Program-made: the position numbers and the translations under genes
In this document: positions 1-7,019 of the stretch, piece after piece
Layout of the letters: each line of letters begins with the position of its first letter
Numbering within the stretch: position 1 is the first letter of the stretch
Notes under the pieces: generated by a model
The model's database searches: none
Told to the model about the DNA's origin: nothing
Seen by the model: the letters and a program-made list of their open reading frames with translations, nothing else
Source: a virus
IMG/VR virus record: IMGVR_UViG_3300022562_002256
Location: 1 to 64,000 of that record
Length of the DNA: 64,000 nucleotides
Strand: one strand, 5' to 3'

Positions 1-547
1 CTGAGGGCGCGCACGCTGGGGGGGGCGGCAGGAATTGGCGCAGGTGCTCGTACTCCACCACGTGATCGTCGATGCCGTAGGAGTCTACAGCGCGACTCTT
101 GCATGCCCCAACGCGAATGGCCAAACGCGCCGCCGCCCGGGCCTCCGCCTCGTTCGCGTGGGGCACGATCGCCTTCGCGAACACCGGCGGGGATTCGGGC
201 TGTAGCATCGCCGCGACGCCGCGAACACCTCGCAGCCCACCACCAAGCGACAACTCGCCCAGAACGGTCACCCCTTCGAAATACGAGGCTGGGACGGACC
301 CCGCGTCGACGAGTGCGGCAAGGGCGACCGCGAGGTCACAGCCCGGGGGACGAAGGCCGGGGGCGGAGGCGGTGATCCCGAGATGCGTCGGCGGGGCGAG
401 GTCGGGAGGCAGACACGCCAGCGCGGCGCGGACGCGGACGCACGCCTCGCGCATTCCCGCATCCGAGATGACCGTGCGATCGGCTGTCAGCGCGGCGGTG
501 ATGGTGTGTAAGCGGGGGGTGAGCCCCGACGTCGTGATGGTCAGCAT
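1..547 (-). CDS. Mg-chelatase ChlI-like (ComM/YifB N-terminal) domain protein, cut by left edge
   Basis: The minus frame opens at ATG 547 and stays open to base 1, so the C-terminus is outside the window. The 182 visible residues resemble the Lon-protease-like fold that begins ComM/YifB proteins: a GCDLAVALAALVDAG stretch, then FEGVTVLGELSLGGGLRGVRGV and an IVPHANEAEA segment, which are the family's hallmark order. In ComM an AAA+ motor follows; here a Pro/Cys-rich linker (PPPPACAPS) is reached at the edge, so I cannot say whether the ATPase is present. A TGGCAC-N5-TCGCA promoter-like site lies 14 nt upstream. ComM acts in branch migration of recombining DNA; a recombination role is inference. 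Confidence 0.7.
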   Translation of the reverse strand, partial: MLTITTSGLTPRLHTITAALTADRTVISDAGMREACVRVRAALACLPPDLAPPTHLGITASAPGLRPPGCDLAVALAALVDAGSVPASYFEGVTVLGELSLGGGLRGVRGVAAMLQPESPPVFAKAIVPHANEAEARAAARLAIRVGACKSRAVDSYGIDDHVVEYEHLRQFLPPPPACAPS

Positions 548-559
548 TGCTGTTCATCC

Positions 560-575
560 TGCGAATTTTGTGCCA
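560..575 (-). promoter_or_regulatory. sigma-54-like -24/-12 site (weak -12)
   Basis: TGGCAC-AAAAT-TCGCA on the minus strand. The predicted start at about 549 is 2 nt before ATG 547. Its -12 half (TCGCA) departs from the others. Confidence 0.4.
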
Positions 576-699
576 TGACGCCCGTCACGGCCCCCTCCCA
601 GATGGACCGAGCAGTGGGCCCGCGATGACCGTAGGGTCGTGACGTCAAGGCCGCAAAAAGTATCGTGGAGCGACACGCCTCGCACGGCACCTCGCGCCA

Positions 700-1173
700 T
701 CAGCGCCGGCCTGGTGACGGCGCGAGGGTTGTGATGATGCCCCGGAACACGTGGGCCACCACCCATGGGCGGAGGGCGACGTGTGTGCCCAAGAACAACA
801 TCGGACACCTCGCCTCTAGACGAAAGATGAGCGCGCACTTGCCAGAGAACACGAACTGCACCGCATCGGGGACCGACCGCGCTGTGGCGTAGTTGATGGC
901 ATATTCCAAGGCGCGCCTGACGAGCGCCCGTTCTTCCTCGGGGAGGCGCTCCCACGCCGCCTCCCCTTCGGTCAAAAAAGTCTTGATGTGGCGCGCGACG
1001 CCTTGCTCGAAGCTGATGCGCTCGTCGCTGCGAGGGAAGTGGTCAAGTAGTTCAGCCAGCGCCAACACGTCGCCGGGGTGCTCGTCGAGGCTGTAGGCGG
1101 GGAACTCGACCCACTTGGATGCCAGAAGGCGATTGATGATGCGTTCCAGGGCGAGGTCGTCGACAACGTGCAT
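700..1173 (-). CDS. hypothetical protein, 157 aa
   Basis: I do not recognise a family. The protein is mixed helical and charged (runs such as ERLPEEERALVRRALEYA) with a hydrophobic C-terminal third. ATG 1173 is preferred because a promoter-like TGGCAC-N5-GTGCA ends 14 nt upstream and there is no Shine-Dalgarno. The upstream minus frame (1052-1522) runs into it; a one-base error in the CCCC run near 1225 would fuse the two into one longer gene, in which case the promoter would be internal. Confidence 0.6.
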   Translation of the reverse strand: MHVVDDLALERIINRLLASKWVEFPAYSLDEHPGDVLALAELLDHFPRSDERISFEQGVARHIKTFLTEGEAAWERLPEEERALVRRALEYAINYATARSVPDAVQFVFSGKCALIFRLEARCPMLFLGTHVALRPWVVAHVFRGIITTLAPSPGRR

Positions 1174-1522
1174 TGTGGAGCCGTGATGCACACGTCGTGC
1201 CAGGACGTAGCCGTGCTGGGGCCGCCTGTTCGCGCCGCGCGATATCGACCAACCGGCGCAGCCATGCCCCGCACGCGGCGTGGAGCACGTCGGGGTCGGT
1301 GAGCAGGCTGGCCTGAGCGGCGCCCCACCTCAGCCACAGCCTGGCGGCGTTGAGACGTCCATCGTCGATGGCGCGGTCGACTCTTCGGATGGCCCACCGG
1401 AAGTCGTTCCACAGCGCTGCTTGCGGTCGAGCGCGTTGTTGGCGCTCGAAGTTAGGCGACCAGTTGGTGATGACGCCAACGGCCAGCGTGAATGGACGGA
1501 TACGATCGGACGATTGTCGCAT
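1052..1522 (-). CDS. hypothetical protein, C-terminus uncertain
   Basis: Residues 1-80 look coding (RPQAALWNDFRWAIRRVDRA, then WLRWGAAQASLLTDPDVLH) but the last 40 residues are Arg/Pro-rich and overlap the next gene in another frame. The true gene probably ends near 1200 or continues into 700-1173 through a frameshift. ATG 1522 is the first plausible start. No family recognised. Confidence 0.45.
   Translation of the reverse strand: MRQSSDRIRPFTLAVGVITNWSPNFERQQRARPQAALWNDFRWAIRRVDRAIDDGRLNAARLWLRWGAAQASLLTDPDVLHAACGAWLRRLVDIARREQAAPARLRPGTTCASRLHNARCRRPRPGTHHQSPSGIQVGRVPRLQPRRAPRRRVGAG
1187..1202 (-). promoter_or_regulatory. sigma-54-like -24/-12 site
   Basis: TGGCAC-GACGT-GTGCA on the minus strand. 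Predicted +1 at about 1176, three bases before ATG 1173. It lies inside the upstream reading frame. Confidence 0.55.
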
Positions 1523-1570
1523 ACGCCAAATGTAACGCGACGGCGCCTGGTCGCAAGCATCGCTGTGGCC

Positions 1571-1599
1571 TTGACACGCGTCGCTGGCGGGTGTATGTT
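1571..1599 (+). promoter_or_regulatory. sigma-70-type promoter for the tRNA-like cluster
   Basis: TTGACA, 17-bp spacer, TATGTT. The predicted start is near 1606, about 55 nt upstream of the first tRNA-like gene (1660). Confidence 0.55.
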
Positions 1600-1659
1600 G
1601 TCGGTGTTGGTCGGTGGCCACAGCAACTCCCCCCAGGCGAGGTCGTCGACCAACATTGT

Positions 1660-1732
1660 AGCGCGGTGGTGTACTAGAGGCACACGAGGCTCATAACCTC
1701 GAGGACCGGGGCGGTTCCGGCGAGCGCTCCCA
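1660..1732 (+). tRNA. tRNA-Met-like (anticodon CAT), irregular T arm
   Basis: A clean anticodon arm CGAGG-CTCATAA-CCTCG gives anticodon CAT. The acceptor pairs AGCGC with GCGCT, and CCA is encoded at 730-732 of this kilobase (1730-1732). The acceptor stem has only five good pairs and the T arm lacks a canonical TTCRA loop and is about 3 nt short. Whether it is charged is uncertain. Confidence 0.5.
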
Positions 1733-1782
1733 GTTGACAATGCACGTGAGTTGTCACCTGTGCCTGGATTGATCACCAGGCA

Positions 1783-1851
1783 GAGCCATTCGTCTAGGTA
1801 GGAGGACCAGCCAAGAATGGACTGAGCCGGGTGCGAGTCCCGGATGGCTCA
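1783..1851 (+). tRNA. tRNA-like RNA with shortened anticodon arm
   Basis: The acceptor GAGCCAT pairs perfectly with ATGGCTC, and the T arm CCGGG-TGCGAGT-CCCGG is well formed. Between the D arm (GTCT/GGAC) and the T stem only 19 nt remain where 22-23 are normal, so no 5-bp, 7-nt anticodon arm can be drawn. Isotype cannot be assigned. Confidence 0.45.
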
Positions 1852-1864
1852 CGAGAAGCAGGTG

Positions 1865-1911
1865 TGGGCATCGCCTGGTGCACGGTGCCAGGAAGGGTTC
1901 AAAAGTGCCCA
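1865..1911 (+). ncRNA. minimal tRNA-like stem-closed element
   Basis: TGGGCAT and GTGCCCA close a 47-nt element that holds a CCTGG/CCAGG hairpin and a GGTTCAAAA T-loop-like segment. It resembles a tRNA reduced to acceptor plus one arm. A similar 27-nt element (GAGCAGC...GCTGCTC) follows at 1914-1940. Structure by eye only. Confidence 0.25.
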
Positions 1912-2163
1912 TAGAGCAGCGCTTGCCGGTTCGGCTGCTCGCGTACATGAGGAACCGACACTACGGGGCAGCAAGGACAGCACGGGTCATGCCGCGCGCG
2001 GGGTGCGATACCCCGTCCCCGACTAGCCCAGAAGGGCTGTGGGCCGGTGGCGACAGGGCAGATGTCGACGTGAGAAGACCCTGCACCTCAAGCCAGCGAG
2101 ACATTCGCGCCCGGCGCCGCATGGTGGTGGTCAACGCGATCATCCGCCTCCCGCGGCTTAATG

Positions 2164-2228
2164 GGGTCCGTAGCTTAACGGCAGAGTCCGCGACGGCGGC
2201 GGTGCCGGTTCAATTCCGGCCGGATCCA
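2164..2228 (+). tRNA. tRNA-like RNA lacking an anticodon loop
   Basis: The acceptor GGGTCCG pairs with CGGATCC (one G.T). The D arm TAGCTTAACGGCAGAGT and the T arm GCCGG-TTCAATT-CCGGC are typical of tRNA. Between D and T arms there are only 16 nt, enough for a short hairpin (CCGC-GACG-GCGG) but not for an anticodon loop, so about six bases are missing. Confidence 0.5.
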
Positions 2229-2538
2229 CGACAGCCAGGCACAGGGACACGTGTGTGCCTGAAGGGACGGATAATCTGACGCGCCTAGGGCATGGCCGCA
2301 AGGCCGGAGAGTAGGGCACCGATGAAGGCACCGGCCGGTAGGAAAGACCTCGACGAAACCCTCCGTGGCACGTGAGCCACGCTCAAAAAACACCGCTGGC
2401 CCGGCGACCCTGGTGCACCGGGGTGAGGGCGACTGGCCTCGAGCACAAGGGTGCGGGCATGGGTGACGTTCCATGTCACGGGCGTGGCGCTATACCACGC
2501 GGGGCCACTGGCGATGGCGATTGCCGAGGAGGAACGCC

Positions 2539-3408
2539 GTGAAGTTGAGCGATGCGCAGATACGCAAGGCCACGGCGCACACGATGTGCCCGGGCTGCGG
2601 CCACCTCATCGAGAACGCCCCCGATGGCGGTGTCATGTGTACGAACACGGCTTGTCCGGCGTGGCGGCGTGTCCTTCGGGAGCCCGAGCCCCCCGGTCGA
2701 TCGCCATTCAACAACGGCATGGATGCGATCGAGCCAGTGGTCGATCGGGCTGTGGTTTCGGCCGTTCCTTCCTCTCCTACGGGGGTGATGGCATTTGAGT
2801 GCCCCGAGTGCGGTCAAGTTGCCAAGTCCGATCCGACGCGCCTTTTTCTTTTCATTGTGTGCCAAAACGCCAAATGCAGGATGACGTGGCGTTTGCCGCG
2901 AACAACCCCCACGTACAGGGTCACTGCCAATACGCGGGTGCTAGTCACATCTCCGCGTCACGAGCCGAGTGATGCCGAGCGTGCCACGGAACGACTCGCG
3001 GCCTCACCGCCGTCGTGGGCGAGCCCGCTTGGCTGGCGGTTGGCGGTGATGGCTGAGGCGGAGTGGTACGCGAAGAGGTTTGGGGGTCGCTTAGCGCGGG
3101 GCAAACGCGAGGTGAGCACTCTGCGGCGGGTTGTTGGGCTACCGGCAGGTGCCCAATACCGCGGCGAGGACAGCGACTTCTACCGCACGCTGCGCGTGTA
3201 CCACCGGTGTCGCCTAGAGGGCATGCCCCACGACGCGGCGAAAGAGGTGGCCGCCGAGGAGATGTGGCTGTTGGACAAGGGGTTCATCGACCAGTACGCG
3301 CGGGGGCTCGAAAAGCCAGCGCAGCGGCTGCAGCGTCCGCGGGCGAATGACGGGCGGCGGACGTTCACGTGCCGCCTTGTCGGTGACGGCAATGATACCT
3401 ACAGATAG
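2539..3408 (+). CDS. double zinc-ribbon protein, 289 aa
   Basis: GTG 2539 follows GAGGAGG at ideal spacing. Two treble-clef/ribbon-like Cys clusters are visible: CPGCG...CTNTAC near residues 16-38 and CPECG...CQNAKC near 89-115. The C-terminal half is helical and charged and lacks further motifs. Probably binds nucleic acid, but no family is recognised. It heads a plus-strand run with 3392 and 3974 and comes directly after the tRNA-like cluster. Confidence 0.7.
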   Translation: MKLSDAQIRKATAHTMCPGCGHLIENAPDGGVMCTNTACPAWRRVLREPEPPGRSPFNNGMDAIEPVVDRAVVSAVPSSPTGVMAFECPECGQVAKSDPTRLFLFIVCQNAKCRMTWRLPRTTPTYRVTANTRVLVTSPRHEPSDAERATERLAASPPSWASPLGWRLAVMAEAEWYAKRFGGRLARGKREVSTLRRVVGLPAGAQYRGEDSDFYRTLRVYHRCRLEGMPHDAAKEVAAEEMWLLDKGFIDQYARGLEKPAQRLQRPRANDGRRTFTCRLVGDGNDTYR

Positions 3409-3958
3409 GGTGGTGGCTCTACGGGTCGCCGATGTTAGGCGTCGGACGCTGCTCGCGCAGGAGGAGCGGCGGGCGGCACAACGGGCGTTCGACGGTCTCG
3501 GCGCAGCCATCCGATGGCGCGGACCGCTGGATGAGTTCTACGCGTGGCGTGACGAGATGCGACCGGTGGTCGCAAAGCGGATCGATGATCTGGATGCCCG
3601 ACTCCGCCGCATCAACCGCATTGAAGCCGCTTGGCTATCCAAGGTGGCGGCCCGGCCCGCGGCTGGACCGCCCGCCGCATGCGCCACCGCGTCGTTGCCG
3701 GAAAAGGACATCCATCCAGACGTCACAGCGGTCGTCGAGCGATTGAACCGGACCACCGCGTTGCACGCGGTCCTATCCACCGTCACGACCGAGCAGCGTC
3801 GGGCCGTGTGCGAGTATGCCGCTGAGGTGTGTGAGTCGCAGGGCGCGGACCTCCCCGACGACTTGTGCGAGCGCGACGAGTACCGGCGCGGCCAGAAGCG
3901 TGCTGCGCTCGACTGCGCCACGATGATGCGGCGGCTTGCAGAACCGAGACGGCCATGA
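3392..3958 (+). CDS. hypothetical helical protein, 188 aa
   Basis: Overlaps the end of the zinc-ribbon gene by 17 nt, suggesting coupling. The Arg/Glu/Ala-rich sequence predicts long helices (residues 10-90), with a Pro/Ala linker near 95-105 and a second helical part. ATG 3392 chosen over earlier starts that lie deep in the upstream gene. No family recognised. Confidence 0.65.
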   Translation: MIPTDRVVALRVADVRRRTLLAQEERRAAQRAFDGLGAAIRWRGPLDEFYAWRDEMRPVVAKRIDDLDARLRRINRIEAAWLSKVAARPAAGPPAACATASLPEKDIHPDVTAVVERLNRTTALHAVLSTVTTEQRRAVCEYAAEVCESQGADLPDDLCERDEYRRGQKRAALDCATMMRRLAEPRRP

Positions 3959-3973
3959 GTGGAGAGTGTCCCA

Positions 3974-4195
3974 ATGCTTGAGGTAACCGTCCGCCTCAAC
4001 CCTCGGGGTGGTGGCCCGCGCGTGGCGGTGATCACCATCACGAACGACGAGACGGGCACCGAGGCTATCGGGAACTACGACGTCGTGGTGGACGCCGTGC
4101 CTCCGAGGCGAGCGCGGCTTGAGGGGTTCCGGCGTGCTCGTGGCCACGTGGCCCTGCTACACGCTGCGCTTGGGGCGGTGTTCGACGTCGAGTAG
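3974..4195 (+). CDS. hypothetical protein, 73 aa
   Basis: ATG 3974 has GGAGAG about 8 nt upstream; a GTG at 3959 is less likely. The N-terminal half is beta-rich (LEVTVRL, VAVITIT) and the C-terminal half helical. Last gene of the plus-strand run; it meets a minus-strand gene head-on. Confidence 0.6.
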   Translation: MLEVTVRLNPRGGGPRVAVITITNDETGTEAIGNYDVVVDAVPPRRARLEGFRRARGHVALLHAALGAVFDVE

Positions 4196-4358
4196 AGCTG
4201 CCAGGCGGTGTATCGGCGTACTCTGGCCAGGCCAGGAAGCCCGGTCGCGGCAGGCCGTCGAGCCCCATCATTGCTTGTGCCGCCCTTACGTGTGATGCGA
4301 AGGGGCCAGCCTTGCACACCTCCTCCGTCGAGGCAAACCAGACCAATTTGCGCTTCAT
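4065..4358 (-). CDS. small hypothetical protein, probable frameshift near 4220
   Basis: From ATG 4358 about 48 residues look coding (KRKLVWFASTEEVC, then RPGFLAWPEYADT). After that the annotated frame becomes Arg-rich and overlaps a plus-strand gene. In the neighbouring frame a natural end follows at once (IHRLAALLDVEHRPKRSV, stop), so I suspect a one-base shift and a real length near 67 aa. A sigma-54-like site at 4396-4411 is its likely promoter. Confidence 0.5.
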   Translation of the reverse strand: MKRKLVWFASTEEVCKAGPFASHVRAAQAMMGLDGLPRPGFLAWPEYADTPPGSSTRRRTPPQAQRVAGPRGHEHAGTPQAALASEARRPPRRRSSR

Positions 4359-4395
4359 ATCTGTCTCTCGCTTTCCGGTCGTCCGCCGTTCCTGT

Positions 4396-4411
4396 TGCAT
4401 AAAGCGTGCCA
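4396..4411 (-). promoter_or_regulatory. sigma-54-like -24/-12 site
   Basis: TGGCAC-GCTTT-ATGCA on the minus strand, predicted +1 near 4385, 27 nt before ATG 4358. Back-to-back with the plus-strand site at 4428. Confidence 0.5.
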
Positions 4412-4427
4412 TTATCGTGGTGCTCCA

Positions 4428-4443
4428 TGGCACAGCGCATGCA
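4428..4443 (+). promoter_or_regulatory. sigma-54-like -24/-12 site
   Basis: TGGCAC-AGCGC-ATGCA, predicted +1 near 4454, three bases before ATG 4457. Confidence 0.6.
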
Positions 4444-4456
4444 GTAGTGGAGTGCC

Positions 4457-4801
4457 ATGGTTGACTGTCAAACATGCGGGGCGTGCTGCGCTTCCCTTGT
4501 GCATGACGCGGAGGGGATCCCGTCTCTATCATCCAAGGACCTCGCGCGCATGAGCACGCGCACCGTCCGTCTTTATGTCCACCGCGACAGCGCGGTCCAC
4601 ACGACGTGGAAGCGGCAGCGTGGCGGCCCGCTTGCGGGTTTGCGCGTCTGTGTGTGCAGCGCGCTGTCGGGCTCGCTCATGCACCGTGTGCGGTGCATCA
4701 TCTACGAGGAGCGACCCGACGTGTGCCGCGAATTCGTCCCAGGCGGGCCAGCGTGTTTGGCCGCCCGCGAAGACGTGTGTGAGGTGCTTGCCGTGGTCTA
4801 G
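4457..4801 (+). CDS. YkgJ-family cysteine-cluster protein, 114 aa
   Basis: An N-terminal CQTCGACC motif (residues 4-11), then RCIIYEERPDVCREFVPGG and a further Cys, reproduce the CxxCxxCC...RPxxCRxF layout of the YkgJ/UPF0153 putative zinc- or iron-binding family. Length is normal. It stands alone behind its own promoter-like site with no Shine-Dalgarno. Function in phages is unknown. Confidence 0.75.
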   Translation: MVDCQTCGACCASLVHDAEGIPSLSSKDLARMSTRTVRLYVHRDSAVHTTWKRQRGGPLAGLRVCVCSALSGSLMHRVRCIIYEERPDVCREFVPGGPACLAAREDVCEVLAVV

Positions 4802-5377
4802 GAGCCATGCCCACCGCCCCCGACAGCCTTTGTCTCACCAGCGGTGAGAGTCACCACTGCCCGTAGCGCCGCAACCCATCGCCGTGGCAGTTTGCCGAGT
4901 TTGTCGGTGCGAGCGTTGGGGTTGTCGTCGAGCATGTCGGCGCAGAATTGGGCCAGGCTGTCCTTGAGGTGGTTGATTGCGTCGGCCGCGTCCGCCCGCC
5001 CCACAGCCCCACACCTCCACCTCGGGCCACGACGCCACCACCTCGTCGTCGTGGAATTCAAGCACCACCACGAGCGGCACCCGCAGTGCGAACCGCTCGG
5101 ACCCAAGGTCCACGATGGTTGTGGCCACGACAGACGCGGGCATGCCGCGGGGGCCAAGAATGGCGTTCAGCGTCGCGCGGCCCTCGGGGGTGCTGTCGGG
5201 ATGGGTCCGCAACCACGCTATGTCTTGTCGCAACTTGTCTAGCCACTCCTTTCTGGCGCGGTCTTCCGTGGCGCTGCCAGCGGCGAAACTCCCCGAACTA
5301 AACGTGAGCGGGCCATTGAGCCAACGTTTCACGACGTCTACGACACCGTCGGTGTAACTAGTCGTTTTAGTGGTCAT
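4798..5377 (-). pseudogene. hypothetical gene broken by a frameshift near 5000
   Basis: ATG 5377 opens a frame that looks coding to about residue 125 (TSYTDGVVDVVKRWLNGPL, VPLVVVLEFHDDEVVASWPE). It then turns Arg-rich, while the adjacent frame continues convincingly (DAINHLKDSLAQFCADM, then GKLPRRWVAALRAV) to a stop at 4798. The break lies in a G-rich patch with two GGGG runs, so a sequencing error is possible. Restored length about 192 aa. No family recognised. Last gene of the 6719-4798 operon. Confidence 0.55.
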
Positions 5378-5580
5378 TGGCGTTCCTCGGGTGGTGTGAT
5401 GGCGGGCTGCTCAAGTCGGCGCAGGCGCTTTGCCATGGCGCTCGCTTCGTGGTCTTCCAAAGAAGCCGCGAGCATATCGCCAGCGAGCGCGTACCGCTCG
5501 GCTTCTCGGCGTTTGCTGGCGACATCCGCCCATGAATCGGTGCTGTGCTTGGGGTTGCTCGGCGGTTGCGACACAACCAC
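5374..5580 (-). CDS. hypothetical protein, 68 aa
   Basis: Short helical protein (ASKRREAERYALAGDMLAAS). Its stop overlaps ATG 5377 of the next gene (ATGA type), showing it belongs to the minus operon. The N-terminus is uncertain; GTG 5580 is the first start. Confidence 0.55.
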   Translation of the reverse strand: MVVSQPPSNPKHSTDSWADVASKRREAERYALAGDMLAASLEDHEASAMAKRLRRLEQPAITPPEERQ

Positions 5581-5604
5581 TCATCTATGCACGGACCGTG
5601 CCAA

Positions 5605-5931
5605 TTACTGGGCGTGGCCCCTTGGCGGTGTGATCTTGGCGGGCGGCGCTCCAAGGCGCTCATCGGCGTCGCCAAGACCCCCGAGTCGCGTGGCTTCAGC
5701 GATGACCCACTCGAGATCCTCTTGGGTGTCGGGGATGTCGGCGATCCAGTCCAGGCTGTTGGCCCAGCGGTCGAACTCCGGCTCCCACCCAATATGGATG
5801 CTTTCCCAACTGTACCGCAGGCGCAGGTCGCCGATGGTGGCATACCCCCACTCTCCACCCCCGACGTCATGGGCGTCGTGGATGGAGCCCGTGATGGTGG
5901 CGCCCAGCGCTTCAAGCCACGTCTCAAGCAT
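5605..5931 (-). CDS. hypothetical protein, 108 aa
   Basis: ATG 5931 overlaps the upstream stop (ATGCTTGA). Acidic, Trp-rich middle (SWESIHIGWEPEFDRWANSL). No recognised domain. Overlapping starts and stops link it to 5924-6358 and to the downstream genes. Confidence 0.65.
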   Translation of the reverse strand: MLETWLEALGATITGSIHDAHDVGGGEWGYATIGDLRLRYSWESIHIGWEPEFDRWANSLDWIADIPDTQEDLEWVIAEATRLGGLGDADERLGAPPAKITPPRGHAQ

Positions 5932-6358
5932 CGGTCGACGCTCCCTCGCCTTGCTCAATCTCGATGGTGACCTTCACCCGACGACATGCGAGTGCGGCTA
6001 TCACGCGCACGTCGTCGATGTCCATGCGAGCGGTAAGACGTGTTCGCCCATCCGTCCCTGTCATCACGGCGTCGACAACGTCGTCGTTTACGATTAGCCA
6101 GTCGAGCACGCCGTGCAGCACGATGGGGCGAGGGGTCGCAGTAAGCGCAGCGATGCCAAGAGGGGTGATGCGCGCCTCGGGGCACTTGCCCCTGTTGTAG
6201 CGAACCAGCCCCACGTCAGCGAGCATGGCGAGGGTGAGGGCGACACGGAGCTCCCGCGTGTCGAGCACCTGCGCGAGCGCATCGACGCTGCTGCCACGGT
6301 CGCCCATCCAGGCAAGGGTTTCAAGCACGGGGCGCATGTCATCATAGGGCCGCGTCAT
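5924..6358 (-). CDS. winged-helix-like protein, 144 aa
   Basis: Residues 12-70 read as a winged helix (a VDALAQVLDTRELRVALTLA helix pair followed by GLVRYNRGKCPEARITPLG). The C-terminal 65 residues form an alpha/beta tail. ATG 6358 overlaps the previous stop (ATGA). It may be a transcription regulator of the local operon; this is inference from fold-like pattern only. Confidence 0.6.
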   Translation of the reverse strand: MTRPYDDMRPVLETLAWMGDRGSSVDALAQVLDTRELRVALTLAMLADVGLVRYNRGKCPEARITPLGIAALTATPRPIVLHGVLDWLIVNDDVVDAVMTGTDGRTRLTARMDIDDVRVIAALACRRVKVTIEIEQGEGASTDA

Positions 6359-6633
6359 GACGGACACTCCCCCATCGTTGCCAGCCACGCCTCTCGGCGC
6401 CGCAGCGCTTCGCGCCCCTCTGCCGTGACATGATCCTCGTGGTCAAGCCAGCCCCACCGGCGTACGACAACGAGGACCTTGGCGTGTCCGCCTGCCGCAA
6501 CACGCCCACGCAGTCCGGTGTCAAGCGGTTGCCCAGCGAGTGAGCAGTGAAGCACAGCCGCTTGCGCGGGGGTGGGGACACCACACGGGGGGCGCAGGAG
6601 CCGGTAGCGAAGGGGGCGGGGGTTACGCCTCAC
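6355..6633 (-). CDS. winged-helix-like small protein, 92 aa
   Basis: GTG 6633 overlaps the stop of the 29-codon ORF before it (GTGA) and follows GGGAGGG, so it is translationally coupled. The C-terminal part (WGWLDHEDHVTAEGREALRR) matches the wing-plus-last-helix pattern of small winged-helix regulators. Family not identified. Confidence 0.65.
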   Translation of the reverse strand: MRRNPRPLRYRLLRPPCGVPTPAQAAVLHCSLAGQPLDTGLRGRVAAGGHAKVLVVVRRWGWLDHEDHVTAEGREALRRREAWLATMGECPS

Positions 6634-6719
6634 GATGTGCCCTCCCGCGAGCGCAGTTCGTCGGCGGCCGCGTCCGTACGAGCTGAGGCGGGGTCGGGGG
6701 GCGCTGTGTCGTGTGCCAT
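6630..6719 (-). CDS. 29-aa leader ORF of the minus operon
   Basis: ATG 6719 has AGGAG 7 nt upstream and codes MAHDTAPPDPASARTD... to a TGA overlapping the next GTG. Too short for a domain call; acts at least as a coupling leader. Confidence 0.55.
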   Translation of the reverse strand: MAHDTAPPDPASARTDAAADELRSREGTS

Positions 6720-6742
6720 CTTTATCTCCTGCAGTAACACGA

Positions 6743-6758
6743 AGCACGTATCGTGCCA
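6743..6758 (-). promoter_or_regulatory. sigma-54-like -24/-12 site
   Basis: TGGCAC-GATAC-GTGCT on the minus strand. Predicted +1 near 6732, 13 nt before ATG 6719, which has its own Shine-Dalgarno. Drives the operon 6719-4798. Confidence 0.55.
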
Positions 6759-6799
6759 ATCATGTCTCCCCGCCCTGGTGGCGCCCTACGGGACGACAT

Positions 6800-6819
6800 G
6801 GGGCGCCATATGGCGCCCC
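6800..6819. promoter_or_regulatory. perfect 20-bp palindrome, candidate operator
   Basis: GGGGCGCCATATGGCGCCCC lies between the divergent operons starting at 6719 and 7020. A further GCGC...GCGC repeat follows at 6825-6840. Suits a dimeric repressor, but no owner is known. Confidence 0.4.
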
Positions 6820-6881
6820 CAGGGCGCGCATATTGTGCGCTACGTTTCGGAAATATTTACGTGGCCCTGATTCTGGCGTGT

Positions 6882-6897
6882 TGGCAGCATGTTTGCA
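6882..6897 (+). promoter_or_regulatory. weak sigma-54-like site
   Basis: TGGCAG-CATGT-TTGCA has correct spacing but no start codon at the usual distance. It may give a leader of about 110 nt for the tail gene at 7020. The 300-bp gap 6720-7019 otherwise holds only the palindrome. Confidence 0.3.
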
Positions 6898-7019
6898 TGT
6901 GTCGTCCGTGGCTTGGATGACGCGCCCCGTGACGGTTCACGTAAGTTTTGCGGGGGAAACGGGGGTACTCCCGCCGGTGGCGTCGACCGGGCCCTCGTGG
7001 TACAGTCGGTGGCACACCC

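Larger units (their letters stand above)
1600..2538 (+). other. noncoding structured-RNA region
   Basis: No convincing reading frame on either strand. Besides the tRNA-like genes it contains several hairpins, including CAGGCAC/GTGCCTG near 2235, GGCC-GCAA-GGCC near 2295 and GTGGC/GCCAC near 2375. It probably represents a processed RNA transcript driven from 1571. Confidence 0.4.

Noticed and set aside
1734-1757. TTGACA near 1734 as another promoter
   Set aside because: It belongs to a TGACAA/TTGTCA inverted repeat and no -10 box follows at 16-18 bp.
1330-1776. 148-aa minus ORF through the tRNA-like region
   Set aside because: Overlaps tRNA-like genes and lacks coding character, although ATG 1656 resembles the start of 700-1173.
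2369-2386. TGGCAC in the RNA region
   Set aside because: It is part of a GTGGC/GCCAC hairpin and has no -12 partner.
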